NCBI RefSeq assembly: GCF_001640805.2
Contig: NC_066833.1
Span: 2,384,454-2,448,453 of the forward strand
Length of the DNA: 64,000 nt
DNA from: Lates calcarifer
Taxonomy: Eukaryota; Chordata; Actinopteri; Centropomidae
Direction of reading: 5' to 3'
Translations under genes and position numbers: made by a program
Shown: piece by piece, positions 1 to 12,509 of the stretch
Numbering within the stretch: position 1 is the stretch's first letter
Layout: every line of letters starts with the position of its first letter
The notes under the pieces: generated by a model
The model's input: only the letters and a program-made list of their open reading frames with translations
What the model was told of the DNA's origin: nothing
Database searches by the model: none

Positions 1-332
1 GAAGCAATTATGAGCATCCTGTAAACTCAGTAAAAGACAGAAGTGTTGAAGGACGAGTCTTTTCTATTCTCATTCTGACTGAAGCTCACAGTCAAGTTTC
101 TACAGTCTTTTTTAACAAACAGGAGGAAACAGTGCGTTTCGACTATTTTTGGATTAATCCACATTTGGTGCTCTGCTGAGTGTTTGGGCAGCAGGACAGT
201 GGGTGTGTTACCGAGTCAAAATAAACTACAGTGTGTGTGTGGTCACAATGACAGAACACGTCAAAACAATGTGGTGTTTTTAATAGTTTTTGGACAACAA
301 TGACACAGAGCAATCTGATGTGTCAGGCGTTG

Positions 333-362
333 GACACACACACACACTCACACACACACACA
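333..362. repeat. (CA)n microsatellite
   Basis: CA dinucleotides interrupted once by TC. Confidence 0.9.
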
Positions 363-636
363 GAATGTTAGTGTTGGGATGGTTCGGCACATGGGATTTG
401 TTGACAGTAAGACAAATAGAAAACATCAGCAGACTTATCCTTTCACTGAGTGTGAGATCAGACTGATTGGACACTCAGTAGAGGTACTGTTGCTATGGTT
501 ACCTGTGGTTTGATGTTGCACTGATGTTTAACTGTGACTGTCTGAGGTTTAGATTTTAATGGACACCTACCAGCCAGTCAGAATGAAGTATCTCTGTGAC
601 AGTGGGCTAAACCATTCAAAAAACTGAAATGTCAAC

Positions 637-745
637 CTTGTGGTGGCACAAGAGTAAAAGTCAGGGGATCGTCCTCAGGGAACCATGAATGTCTGCACAA
701 CATTTCATGACAAGTTGAGAGATTTCAGTCTGGACCTGACGGCCC
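637..745 (+). repeat. Interspersed repeat family R1, partial copy
   Basis: It contains the blocks AAAGTCAGGGGATC, CCATGAATGTCTG, ATTTCATG and TTTCAGTCTGGACC. The same blocks in the same order recur at 34.2, 39.0, 54.0 and 55.7 kb in this window. The family is common in spiny-rayed fish genomes and appears non-coding. Confidence 0.6.
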
Positions 746-1364
746 TGTTGTCGCTCCTGGAGCTATGACACCCCTGATGTTTCACTCTCTTGAGAATAAT
801 GTTCTTTGGACACTTTGCTATTTCCAAGAAGAAAGAATACCTATGAAACTGAGTTTTGCAATTTGACTGAACGGATGCTTTTAGAAGTATCTCATCTAAC
901 TGGAGCAGTGAATGAAAAATGAAGAGACAAGAGGCCTTTGAGAGGTGTTTGCTATCAGGAAATTGTAGAGTTGTTGTTGTTTCCCTTTGTTGTCCTTCAG
1001 CTCCCACATCCCCACATCATTCATCTCGTGGATGCTGCAGTCAGAGAGGAGCGTGAACTGACTCATTCTAAATACATTCTCTGTTTATTGCACCTCTGAC
1101 AGTCATTTGTCTTAATGTCTTTCAATCATTACCCTTCCCCTTTTTTTCTCTTCCTCACTGTCTCTGCACACATGCACAAACACAAAGGTTGCCATGGAGA
1201 TCTGCATGCTGTGCTCTGGAGGTTGCCATGGCACCAGTGTTTACTGAGAGCAGAGTGTTTTGTTGGCACGGTGGTCGCTCTGCCTCCTCCTGCAGCTCAA
1301 ATTAATATAACAGTTATGTTTGTGTGTGTTGAATGCGGCGCTGGATGTTTACTGACTCCTGTAG

Positions 1365-1439
1365 GGGATCGTAATGACTGACACTGAGGAAATGGAGGAT
1401 GTGGGTGAGACAGAAAGTGAGGGAGGAGCGTGCTCCGAG
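1365..1439 (+). CDS. Possible orphan 25-codon exon, unrecognised
   Basis: A good acceptor (GACTCCTGTAG) and a good donor (CCGAG|GTGAGC) bracket exactly 75 bases with an open frame: GIVMTDTEEMEDVGETESEG, then GACSE. The reading is strongly acidic. The frame stays open past the donor to 1556. I recognise no family and found no matching neighbouring exon in the window, so it may be a stray exon of a gene extending to the left, or chance. Confidence 0.3.
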
Positions 1440-3478
1440 GTGAGCTGTGATCTGATGATTGAAAACAACCCTGGAGTGGCTGCGAGTGCCGAGCAGAGAT
1501 CCCAGGATGAATTAAAGGAAGAGAGGCGGCGATGTGCCGAGTTACAGCCCAGATAGGAAGAGAAATACAACTTCTTATTATTCAGTCATGCTGTTTTTAC
1601 CATAAACTTTTGTCATTAGTCTCTGTCTTAAAGCAGTCCATGCATTAAAAATCTCAAGCCTCCCTCTGTGGTTTGGTGCACATTAACAGAGAATCAGGGG
1701 AGCCTGCAGAAGAGACATCCACAGACTAATCGTCTGAATCCGGTGAAATTTAGCATCCAGCGGGACATTACTTCACATTTTAAATAATAGCATGAAGAGA
1801 CTTCCTCTAAGCAGCTCCTAGATTTTATGATGTTTTATTCTGTTTGTTACTTATTTCAGTCCAGACCCCGGCAAAGAAATTCAGATACTAAAAATACACT
1901 CATGCCTACAATCATTTCCTATACAGAGCAAACAGTATTTCATTTCTAAATTCTAATCTCATTTTAAGATTGTGGGGAAATATGTTTGATGTAAGTGTGG
2001 ATGGATTTCCATATGGGTATACTGAGTGCAGGCTTAGGGAGCCAAGGGGTCACTGGGCCTCTGGACCAGAGCCTCTGTGTGAAATTAATGTCTCAGATCT
2101 CAGTTAAATAACACAGAAAGAACACATGATGACCACAAAGATGTAAAACACTTAAACAAGGATGTTTGCAGTCGTTTCGTGTCTCTCTCAGTCTGGGCTG
2201 CTGGTGTACAAGCGGTGGGGGTACTTGTACCTGTCTGTGCCCATGGGCCCATTTTCTCATAATCCGCCCACGGATATAAGAAATGAAATCAAGACTGACT
2301 GTGAAATGTTCAGTTCTGTTGCTCTCTGCTGATAAAAGGCAGAGATTTTTTAAAGCTGGTCTCCAGTGTAACACTGATGAAATGTCCTTATCTCTGGCAA
2401 ACCTATCCTCCCTCAAACCAAGTAGGTTTCAAACTGGAGAGGTTTCCTAGGAGACAAACGGCTAACGTCAGCCACGGTGCAGTTTTCTGTTGTCGAAAAG
2501 AGACATACAGGCAGAAAAGGAGGAAAGGCAGCCTTCTGTTAGACTCTCCTCAGTGAAAAGTGCCATATTCTGTCCACCTTTTTAGCATTTTGAAAGCTGT
2601 GAGAGTATCTGGCCTCTTTCCAGTTTTACCTTCACAACCTGTCCTCAACAGCAAATCCCTAAAAATCCGACAAAAGTTCGAACCCCTTATCTCAGACCAG
2701 GGACTCTGTCTCCAGAACATGTAGCTAATCGATGCACTCCATTTCCTCCAGCTCTGTGAAGCTCTTCTCTGTACAGACTCACACTCAGTGACTTAGTTAT
2801 AGGAAAGTCCACCAACACCATTTAATTAACACTCTGAAAGCACAGATCCAGTAAGAAGGACAGGGTGTATAAAAATATGCTGCACTTACTAAAAGGTTGC
2901 TCGCTCACAAAATCCTTAACAAGTTGTTTGTGTGCTTGAACCTGATCAAACCTTATCCTAACTCTTTTATTTTTACATCTTTAATTTGTGACAGTTTTGA
3001 ACAGTTCACACAGATGTTGTCCCACCTACAGAGGTGTCACATTAGAAAACACAAATGACATGTTCTGGTGTTTAATCTGGAGGACTTGTTGTGAGACGGT
3101 CTGGACGTTAGCTTCTTGTGCCAGAGTCAGTGTGTCTTCAGAGTGAACTAACTAAACAGACAAGCTGTCTGAAATTGAATTAGTAGAACACAAAAGCTTG
3201 TCCATTCTACAAATAGTGAAATCATTTAATAGAAACTGGGTTTTAAAAAGCTGCATTCTGAGTTGAGAGATATCTAGAACATTACCTGAACACACTGTGC
3301 TTGTCTGGGTTTCTGCCACACCTGTGTGTCATGTAAACATGGAGCTGGAGCTCAGTGTCCATCCATCAGATGCTCGGTCACTCAGTCCTCTGAATGTGTC
3401 TCTCCTTCTGCTCTGGTTCCTGTTTGTTAGCTCTCCTTATCTCCCCACGAGGCCTCATACCAGAGTGTGTTCAGTGCT

Positions 3479-3511
<33 letters not shown>
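3479..3511. repeat. (CA)n microsatellite
   Basis: Uninterrupted CA run of about 33 bases. Confidence 0.95.
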
Positions 3512-3512
<1 letters not shown>

Positions 3513-4784
3513 GGTTATGGACTGTGGTCACACACACATGGTTTGGGGAGGGGGCTGATGGTGCTGAGTACACAGAGAGAGTCAGACTCTCTGCCAGGTT
3601 TCGATCGTACTCACCTTTCTCATCAGAGAACAAACAGGCTTCTGTTCTGCTCACGTCAGCACAGACACAAACTCTGCTGCAACACCAATATTAGAAAACA
3701 TGTTCATTCATGTACATCCTGTATGTACATCTAAAGCAGCAGCTGTTTATGAAATTCATACATAAGATCAAAATAATACTCGTGGATAAATAAATAATGA
3801 TAAATACTGTATGTGTAAATGTGACAGTAGTAGATCATTTAAAACTGATCAGTTTGATTAATGATCAGAACATCAGAGAGCTTGACTTTGTTTGCTGCCA
3901 GCTGAATGATCACAAAGAGCTGCAGATTAAACCTGCAGCAACTGAAGTTTTCACTTTTACATGAACAGTTGTTTATTGCTGTTGCAGTTAGAGATCAATA
4001 TTAAGTCCAATATTCACTCTCTATCAGCTCTGTTTGTTTCCTCCCCTCATTTCCATTAATAACCCAGGTGAGCCTGCTTGGTTACAGCCCAACATAAATG
4101 GACAATCACTGGTCTCAAGTGTTTGTTCTGATTTTGCCTCCACAGGTTCCTCAGCCAAAGCAGCATTAACAAGTTTAAACAAGTTTTCAGATGAGACTGA
4201 ATATTGCTAAAACCTATTGAACTCACTTCCACAAGAAGACAAGAGAGCAGTAGTTCTTGGCAGGAAAAGAAAAAAAGCAAGTCTTGTTCTTCTTTTTCTT
4301 TCTTTTTTTTAGGACAGAAGAAAATGGTTCCATTAAGCATCTCTGAGGCTCTTGAGCAGAGTGGCTTCATCCAGACGTTGACCTTTTCTCGGCGCTGCTG
4401 AGAGCTGCCACAGTGAAATGACGGCACAATGATAAAAAATGACTCAAATTACACTGAGCTTGTCTTCAGCTGGCCAGGATGTCAAAGCTTCTGCTGCAGT
4501 TTCAGCTGTAGTTAAACTGACATTTGGCCGCTGGCGTTGACAGGAGGAGCCTGTCGCCCTTTGTAGAAATACAAAACACCACAATCTCTGTGTCAGACGT
4601 GGCTCAGTTTCATCTTTCACGCTTGTTACTATAACTGGAGACAATTATAGAAAATAACAAAATGAAAATATTGAAGATTCTGAACACTGGAACCCACCAG
4701 AGACATGTCTGTCAACAATCAATTCATTTTCACTAAGCTGTCATTGTATTATAAAATAGGATTGGTGGCTTCTCATGCTGCCTG

Positions 4785-4980
4785 AATTGAGCACTGTATG
4801 GCCAAATGTATGTGGACCCTCTAAACCTTCCTGTACATTGTTTAATGACATTCATAGTTACCCTGTGACACAGAAGTATAGCTGATGGATGGATGAACAT
4901 GTGGTTAGGCTCACAGGTAAAGGTGTTTTCATTTTGAACACAGAATTCATCAACAACAACGTTCCCTCGCTCCACCCAGC
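4785..4980 (+). repeat. Probable R5 end fragment
   Basis: CTGTATGGCCAAATGTATGT followed by GGACC resembles the outer end of R5. The remainder, to about 4980, is diverged. Confidence 0.35.
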
Positions 4981-6254
4981 GAACGGCTCTTAAAGTACAA
5001 AAATCTTCTTCATTGTCTCAGAAAATAAAACCAGTGAGAAGTAAAAACAAAGAACCACAACCATAGGTTTCTGATCTGAGGACGATGGGAAGCATCTACT
5101 GCACGGCCTCTCTGCATTTCCGGGGAACTTTGATTTCCTGCTTCATGCTCAGTCACCACAAAGAGCCAAATTTAGAAACAGCATTATGGAAATGGAAATA
5201 TATCATTCAGTGAGTGAGAGTAGAGAGGCAGCTGGAGACATGAAGACTTCATCCCTTATAACTATGTACAGTGTGTGCAACCATTGAGATTTAGCACCAA
5301 GAGCAGGGAGATTATTCATTTCAAATTTTCCATTCTGATCTGTGTTTGTGTTCTGAGTGAGATCTGCAGGTATTCAGGAGGCTTAAACAATAATCCACTC
5401 AAATATGATACAGCATCATTTGCAAGTACAATGTTAGAGACATAAGTCAAATAAGCATACTGTTAAAACCTGAATCTCAGGGAGCTAACAGCCTGGACAT
5501 GTTGAACACGACAATGAAGAGTCAACATGTTGAATGAGCAGCCCCTGAGTCCCCTCTTTGTACAGATTATCCCTGGATTTTGAAGCTGAGCACAGAGCTG
5601 TGTGTTGCTCTGTGAGCCCCATCACCCTGGGGGAGCTCATTACCAGCACTCCAGGCTGGGATTTGAAGCATGTCAGCCCATACTCTGCTGTAATTAATTC
5701 CACTCCTTTTGGCTCTTTTTTCTCCTCCATTAATCTGTGTATTTAATTAAGGTCTGCTTGCTTTAGCGGCACAGAGAGTGAGAGGTAGAAGAAGGGACAG
5801 AGGAATGGGAACAGAGAGTGAAGAAGAGAAAATGAGCCTCTGAGTTACAGACGGTTTTTATGTCGAAATTCTCCCAATTATCAACGAGGCAGCCCCCCCA
5901 CCCCACCCCCGAGGCTCCTCTGGTGTCACTGTAGTCACATGACCAACGACAGAGCCCTTTCATCCCAACGAGACACTAAGAAGGCGTCCAACAAGTTTAC
6001 CACCATCAGGCTCCACATGGCTTCACGTTTCAAACTGTTGCTGCCACGAGGTGCTGTCAAAGCTTCATGTTCCAGGTGTAATTACAGTAAAATCAATGGA
6101 GCCAAAGAACTGTTTTCCAGAACGTGCATTAAAGTCTGGTCTGAATCCAGGCACATCCAGACCCTTTCACCTTAACCTGATCAGGACTGCTTATAAATGA
6201 GCATGTCTTGAAATCATGACTCTGCCCTGCACAGTCTAACATGAATGTGGCAAG

Positions 6255-6370
6255 ATCATTGCATGCTAAACATTAGCATGTTGACATACCAACAAACTAA
6301 ACTTTACACACTGTAGCGTACTGACATTATTGTTATTGTCATAACATGCTGACTGTTTACATGTTGCCCC
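6255..6370 (+). repeat. R1-like repeat, GCTAA-rich part
   Basis: The GCATGCTAAACATTAGCATG segment and following sequence resemble the GCATGCTAA-rich half of the R1 copies at 34.1 and 55.5 kb. It is diverged and partial. Confidence 0.4.
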
Positions 6371-7739
6371 TGATCAGTAAGGATTTGTTTCAGTCATCCA
6401 AAATGTTACTTTCTGTGTTTAATGGTCATGAATTCTCACCAGGATGGCAAATCAGTCTTGTTCCAACTAGAACATGATCATTTCTTCCTCCAGGGGACCT
6501 CTGCTGCTGCAGAGAATCAGGATAAGTCAAACATGAATTTGAAATTTGAGGCGGTTTTCGAGGCTGTAGCAGTTTGATCCATTAAACATAAGAAATGTGA
6601 AATGACAAGGGCAGCATGAAGATAAGCACAAGCTGCCGGAGGTCATCGAGATTTATATGCTGCAGAATCCTCCTGTTTTCTAATCTGTCGTTCAGTTTCT
6701 CTTGTCTCTCTGCACTGACCTTGCTCTGTCTGTATCCAGGAGCTGGCCCCAGCTCTCTGTCCACGTCTTCCCTGCTGCACCAGCCCATTTACCTTCCACT
6801 GCACTTTTCTCAGATGGTGCATTATCAGAGATGTTTCCCATGAACAGAGCACTGATAACACACCAAACACGATGACCTGCTGCTGCTGTTTCAGATAAGG
6901 AAACCTCCTGATGTTCTGTTCGGTTTGTGCTTATGGTGCTTTTACAGTGAAATCATCACACCGGCCTGCAGCCAGAAGCAGGTCCAACCTGACAAATGGT
7001 GTGTACAAATATTTACATTTTATTTAGAGTCTTTTCCACAAAAGTATGCAGTCACAAAAAGCTTTTCAATGTCACCACTGGATGTGTTACTACCACATTA
7101 TACAGTATGCAGCACTGAGACAAACCCTAACCAAAAGCTTTGACAGACAGTGTCGTTGCAACAGTGGTCTCAACATGGTACAAGGTCAGCTGTGTAGAGT
7201 TGTATTCATTTTTGGCAAGCTTTGGTTAAAGAGTATTTTTAAAGGACAAAAGAAAAACAGGCAGGAGACAGCAAAGAGTGGTTAAGCTTCAGCTGTTCTT
7301 TGGAGGATACAGCTGGAAAAATATTTTAATTGATTAATCAAAAATTAAACAAATTAATTGATAAGAAAACAATCTCAACTCAAGGTCTACTCACTCACTC
7401 CTTCTGGAGCTTTTAAACAATGAAAGTTGTACAGTCGAGCTGGAAACACTAATTTATATGACTAAAATTATATTTGGCTTGCTGACTATATTACAATGCA
7501 GTCATTGAACACTAGGTGTCAGTATCACCAGGAAGCAGCTGGGTGGATACCATGGTGAGAACGATTAATCTCATCTGACCAAGAAGGTTAAATCACTGGG
7601 AGTTTCGAGCTTTCCTTTAAGAAACTGATGCATAATACAACCTGGACATTCAGATGTGTGCTGGCTTCAGCTGTGGGACAGTTTTTGAGAGGAAAAGGTC
7701 ACAGCCTTGTTGAGCTGAGCAGCCCTGACTGGGTGCAGA

Positions 7740-8246
7740 CCTCGGTTCTTGAGTTGTTCTCTGTCTATCTGAACATGTTGAACAAAACTTTTTGAGGAAG
7801 AAGATTTTGTTGCACATATTTACACAAATGAAATCGTTTGTTGCAAAGCTTCGTCTTTTTGAGGCAAATCAGTGACGCATCACGGATCACTGAATTTAAC
7901 CAGCACTTTCAAGATTAGGCTGCCATCCAGAAGGATGTGAACCTGTTCCTAGACTCTATCTTTGTTGATGTGCAGGGAGAACTGCAGGACATGTGGTTAT
8001 CAAAATGTGATGTGATGATACTCTGTGAAGTCGGCACCAGCAGTACTACAGGGGTCTGGACAAGTCCAGAATCTCCCAGACGAGGCACCGTGCCAAGAGG
8101 ATGCTCAGCTTATTTGGCTCCATATACATACACGAGCAGACATTTTCTCTGACTCAGTGATGAATCTCAACTACAAGACCTGGCAGCGACTCTTCAGTCC
8201 AAAGCCCAGCATCACTGTTCCTATTAGGAGTGATATTTACTGCTGA
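7740..8246 (+). pseudogene. Decayed hAT-superfamily transposase fragment
   Basis: Across shifting frames the plus strand reads FVAKLRLFEANQ near 7835, DVNLFLDSIFVDVQGELQDM near 7934, and HRAKRMLSLFGSIYIHEQTF near 8085. These are typical of the C-terminal (dimerisation) part of hAT transposases and their GTF2IRD2/ZBED5-like relatives. Several stops and at least two frame changes separate the blocks, and the tail ends at 8246. It is a dead relic, not a host gene. Confidence 0.65.
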
Positions 8247-8317
8247 GTGAGATTTAATAGTTACAAAATCATCTTACTGCAAAACCCAAGTGCACAGGAC
8301 ACAGTGCTTAGAAGTGT

Positions 8318-8657
8318 TTTATTAAGATCTTATAAGTCTCTACCAGAGTCCATATTAAAAGCCTCATTCTATACGTGACCCCTGCCATGAATCATCTGGA
8401 CGCCCTCGTCCTACAAGTCTGACCACCTACAGTTTCATTACATCTGAGCAAAAAACTGCTGATGAGTTGGTCCCTGGTTCAACTCCCGGATCTTTCCTGC
8501 TCTGTCTCTCTCCACTGTCCTGTCCAAATAAAGGCAAAAAAAAGTACAAGAGTACAAGAGCAGAGTGAGAAAGTGGACCCTGAGTTGAGACTGTTTTGTA
8601 AGTGGCTGTTGATAAGGTCAGGAGTAATCTGTCAGCCTCATACAATAACAGTTTAAT
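8318..8657 (-). other. Candidate poly(A) signals of sh3bp4
   Basis: Scanning downstream of the sh3bp4 stop on the minus strand, the first hexamers are ATTAAA (8652-8657) and AATAAA (8318-8323). This would give a 3' untranslated region of roughly 0.8 or 1.15 kb. A SINE tail lies between them. Transcript data would decide; the sequence alone does not. Confidence 0.35.
8455..8545 (+). mobile_element. SINE 3' fragment
   Basis: A tRNA-like B-box stretch (TGGTTCAACTCCCGG), a pyrimidine-rich CTCTCTCCACTGTCCTGTCC segment, AATAAAGGC and an A-rich end are the usual 3' architecture of a tRNA-derived fish SINE. The 5' part is not recognisable. Confidence 0.6.
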
Positions 8658-8830
8658 GGCTATTGCAATTTTCGAATGATATTTTCAGTCTTTGTTTTGT
8701 CCGACAGTCCAAAACCCAGCTTTTGCTGCAAACAATTAATCAGTTAAGACTCTATCAAAATCTGTTGTTGATGAATTTTCAGTAAAATGATTAAGATGAC
8801 TCATCGTTTCAGCAATCATTTTACAGCTTG
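8640..8830 (+). repeat. Interspersed repeat R2, diverged copy
   Basis: TTTGTTTTGTCCGACAGTCC, AAAACCCAGC and AAATGATTAAGATGACTCAT with CGATTAAT-like words match R2 in order. It lies in the putative sh3bp4 3' region. Confidence 0.45.
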
Positions 8831-9479
8831 ATTAAAACTTGGGTGTGCAAGAGTAATAAATTATCCTGTTTTCTTCAGTGCCAGCGCCTTAAAAAACGCA
8901 GACTGACAGCTGAATATCCAGATCTCTGAAATGAGAAGGACCACAGAGAGAGAGAACCTGAAGAAGAGAAGAAACAGTGACTTCTCTCTTTGATGTACAA
9001 ATAAATAGAACAGATTTGACACATGACAAGGCTACGATAACAAGGAAACAATATCTAAAAGTGTCTTTTCTTGAAAAAGTGTCTTTCTTGGCGTTCAATC
9101 CACAGTTCTAAACCAAAGGGGTTCAAAGTGTTGCTTTAAAAAATGCTGTGCCATAATAAGAGTACAAAAATACATAACTATGCAAGACAGCAACTATTAA
9201 AAGAGTCTTTGTGAATACTGCGAGCTCCATACAGCACTGTGTTGTTTGGCGGAGACGTGGGGGCAGTCCGGTGATGATCCCCTGGGCACGAGGACCTGAA
9301 GGCAGCGCCGCAGGAACAAAACAACCATATACGACAGCAGTAGTGGCGTTCAGAGTGAGCAGACGGCTGATATGCAGCATTTCACACTGTGTAACTTTTC
9401 TAATGCTCCAGAGGAGCGAGCGAGGTGAGCTGGTGTTCGAAAACACCGGCAGGACTGATATGGAGTCATGAAGGAAAGT

Positions 9480-9704
9480 TCAGATGGCGTAGTCGTCCTG
9501 AGCGGCGGGGCTGAAGGCGGAGCTCCGCAGGGCGTCCAGGCAGTTGACCAGGATGAGTGTGCCAGTCAGGTGTTTCCAGCGTTTGGTGATGGGGTTCTTC
9601 ATCTTGTCCAGGCCCATGTGCAGCTCCTGGATCACATCCCTGTAGCTGTCACCGATCTGAGCGGCCCACGTGACCAGGAAGTCATACGCCGGCTTCCACA
9701 TGGC
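9480..9704 (-). CDS. sh3bp4: sh3bp4 last coding exon
   Basis: It has 74 codons plus TGA at 9480-9482: [19 protein letters not shown] through [10 protein letters not shown]. The acceptor is GTCTGCAG at 9705-9712. It holds the conserved SYRDVIQEL and [20 protein letters not shown] helices of the death-domain-like C-terminus. The ending DDYAI closely resembles the family C-terminus, so the stop is the native one and not a truncation. Confidence 0.96.
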   Translation of the reverse strand, partial: AMWKPAYDFLVTWAAQIGDSYRDVIQELHMGLDKMKNPITKRWKHLTGTLILVNCLDALRSSAFSPAAQDDYAI

Positions 9705-12462
9705 CTGCAGACAGAGAGAGGACAGTCTCATGACAGGGTCCTGCAGGGCTCCACAAATTACACCAAGACTTTTTAAAACCACACAGACTGAAATGTAACA
9801 TCTGTTTCCCACAGTCATACTGATATAGTCATAGTGATGACTTCACTGACACGTTTGTCTGAGCTGAATGTAACAATAATGATTATTATTAAACACAACC
9901 AGGACAAACAGCAGACATTGGATGGAAGGATCAACCTCTTAAACACTGAGCTCTTTATTTCAGCTCCACGTGACTTTTAAATAACATCAGAGGTCTGGAA
10001 CAATGGAACTGGCAATTGAGACCTTGTAAACTGAAATCCATTATTTTCAAGCCTTTCAGACCTGCAGACACCCTCAATGATCTGCTGATACATCTGAACA
10101 CCTTGTACTGAAAGCACAGATTTCTCTCTGACTGCAGATTGATCGAGTATTCTGTGCTTTCTGTGCTTTTTTTCAACATGAAAACTTTTACAAATGTATT
10201 GATCTGATCTGAACATGATGGTTATGTTGTGGTGTGGACTGTCAACCTTTGACAGATGTCTGTAACACCTGGACTGTAACACCTGGACTGTACAGACCCC
10301 AAAAAGTACCCTAAGCCTCAACAGGCAGGATCTATGACACTGTCAGCTCATGATATGATTTAAACCTTAATAAATATTCTAACTACATCAGTCACTCTAC
10401 ATTTTTCCACCTGAGAAATACTGTGAAAGTTTAGACATTGATTGTTGGTGTTTTCTTGCAAAGCTCTTTTAACTGGTTAAGAAAAACAGAACAGTGCATT
10501 GACTTGAGCGTATACGACACACAGCTGCAACAGTTAAATAAATACAAGTAAAAAAGAACAAATTACACATTTTTACATTAAAGATGTCTCCTTAGAAGAC
10601 ATCTCCATACATAGCAGACTGTCTCTTTCATCACGCTACAGCATTAAATATAACAACAGCAAGAAGAAGTCTGCAGTGACTTAACTTAAAGCAGTTTGTA
10701 TTCTCATTTCTACTGAATCATACTGCTCTATTTTTTTAACTAGTCAAGCCCTGTCAAGGGCAACACACACCGATGGTATATAAAGCACATCTCTATGCCC
10801 CATTGTTTTGTATGAGTACTGGATGAATGGATATTAATCTCCGTACCTCGCTGTCCACCACCCCGTTCTTGTCACGGTGTGGCGCTTCGTAAGCGTCCAT
10901 CTGCTGGCGTGAAACCTTAGCGAGCTTCTCGGCCAGCTCCCTCCAGCGCCCGGCCAACTCCACAGCCGTGGTCAGGAGAACAAAGTCCATGACCAGTCTG
11001 GCCACGAGGCCCTGACAGTCCATCTTCAACAGAGCCTGCAAAGGGAGACACAATTATAAATAAAAGAGTAGTACAGCCTGAAATGATGGAGCTAGGTAGA
11101 GGTTTAGATCCTGGATTCAGGAGATGCTGTAAAAACAAAAACCATCAGATATGAGCTGACTGGGAATCAGCGAACAGGGTACAGAGGACGACAGTAAATT
11201 GTTAACAAGTCTGGAGTCTGGTGAAGATGGAGCCTGAGTAAAAGTCAGTGGAGGTTGACTAAAACCACACTCTACAAAGAGACTAATAAATGTACATCTA
11301 CAGGTTTCATTTCACTGACTTGATCCACTGTTATTTTCCACAGCCTGCCTCCCCAATCCCCCTGCAAATCTCAGCTTTGTGCATTTTTCAGATGCTTTCT
11401 GGTGGAAATAGAAATAAGAGCCTCGTGTTGCTTCAACAGCACTGCTCAGGATTTATGTCACAGGAGAGGAAAATGCCTGGCGACCAGTGCTGGTAGAGCA
11501 GAACACTGAGGGGACACAGTACAGGCTGATTCACAGCAGGACACAACAAGTGCTGCACTCGTCAAGATTAGAGTCTAAAGCCCAGTTAGTTACTCTTAAA
11601 GGAAACATATGGATAACTACAGAGTTCTGAGGATGGTGTAAGAGACAACGCCAGCTTCACTAATGAACAATAATCGTGAAACTTTCTTGCTCTGGACCAA
11701 AGTCTGCACAGTTGAACAACATCTCCATCCTCAGGCTCTGCTGCACGAGGCAAGAAATGAGGGAGAAAAATGTAACGTGCCAAAGTGGCTCCTGTTTGTT
11801 TGGGTCTAACCAGTCTGGACAGGAGCCCAGCTCCTCCCATCAGCCCCTCTGTCTCCATCAATTCTGCCCTGATGACTGCTGTTTGTGGGAAAAGAAAATG
11901 CTGTGGAGACTCAGTCTGTTCCTACAGCAGACACAACCTGAAGCATGTCAGGAGGGATCGGCAAACACAAATGTGGCACATGCAAATGCTCCAATGGATA
12001 ATGCATGTTATTCATGCATGCCTTACATTCACATTTACACACACACACACACACAGGTGCACACGCATTTGTACTTCTATACTTATGAGGATCCTGATTC
12101 AAATAATAAATCTAAAACCAGGTGAGATGACAAGAGATGAAAGAAAAACGCAGACTGAAGATACTGAACTGAACCAGATCAGAATAAAGAAACCAAAAAT
12201 CAAGTAAAATACAATGAGGAAGAGTCTGAACCCTCAGACGACAGTGTCCTAACTTTGCAAAACTCTCCTCACTGTCAACACTCCCAAATCTGCTCTGTAA
12301 AATATCCTCACTTTTCTTAAAACATCCACACTTCAAAAATGTTTTCAAAACTTCCCAACATAGCAAAAAAGTAAGTTCCTTACTTTCCAGGAACGTCCTC
12401 CATTTGCAAATTGTTCTCACTTTCAAAGATTGTCCTAAATTTGCCACACAACCCAACAGTAC

Positions 12463-12509
<47 letters not shown>

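Larger units (their letters stand above)
1..8317. other. Region downstream of sh3bp4
   Basis: Apart from the possible exon at 1365-1439, the hAT relic, R1 copies and microsatellites, I see no gene. 5480-5770 is a unique stretch with TAATTAATTCC and TATTTAATTAAGG words that may be regulatory. Confidence 0.5.
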
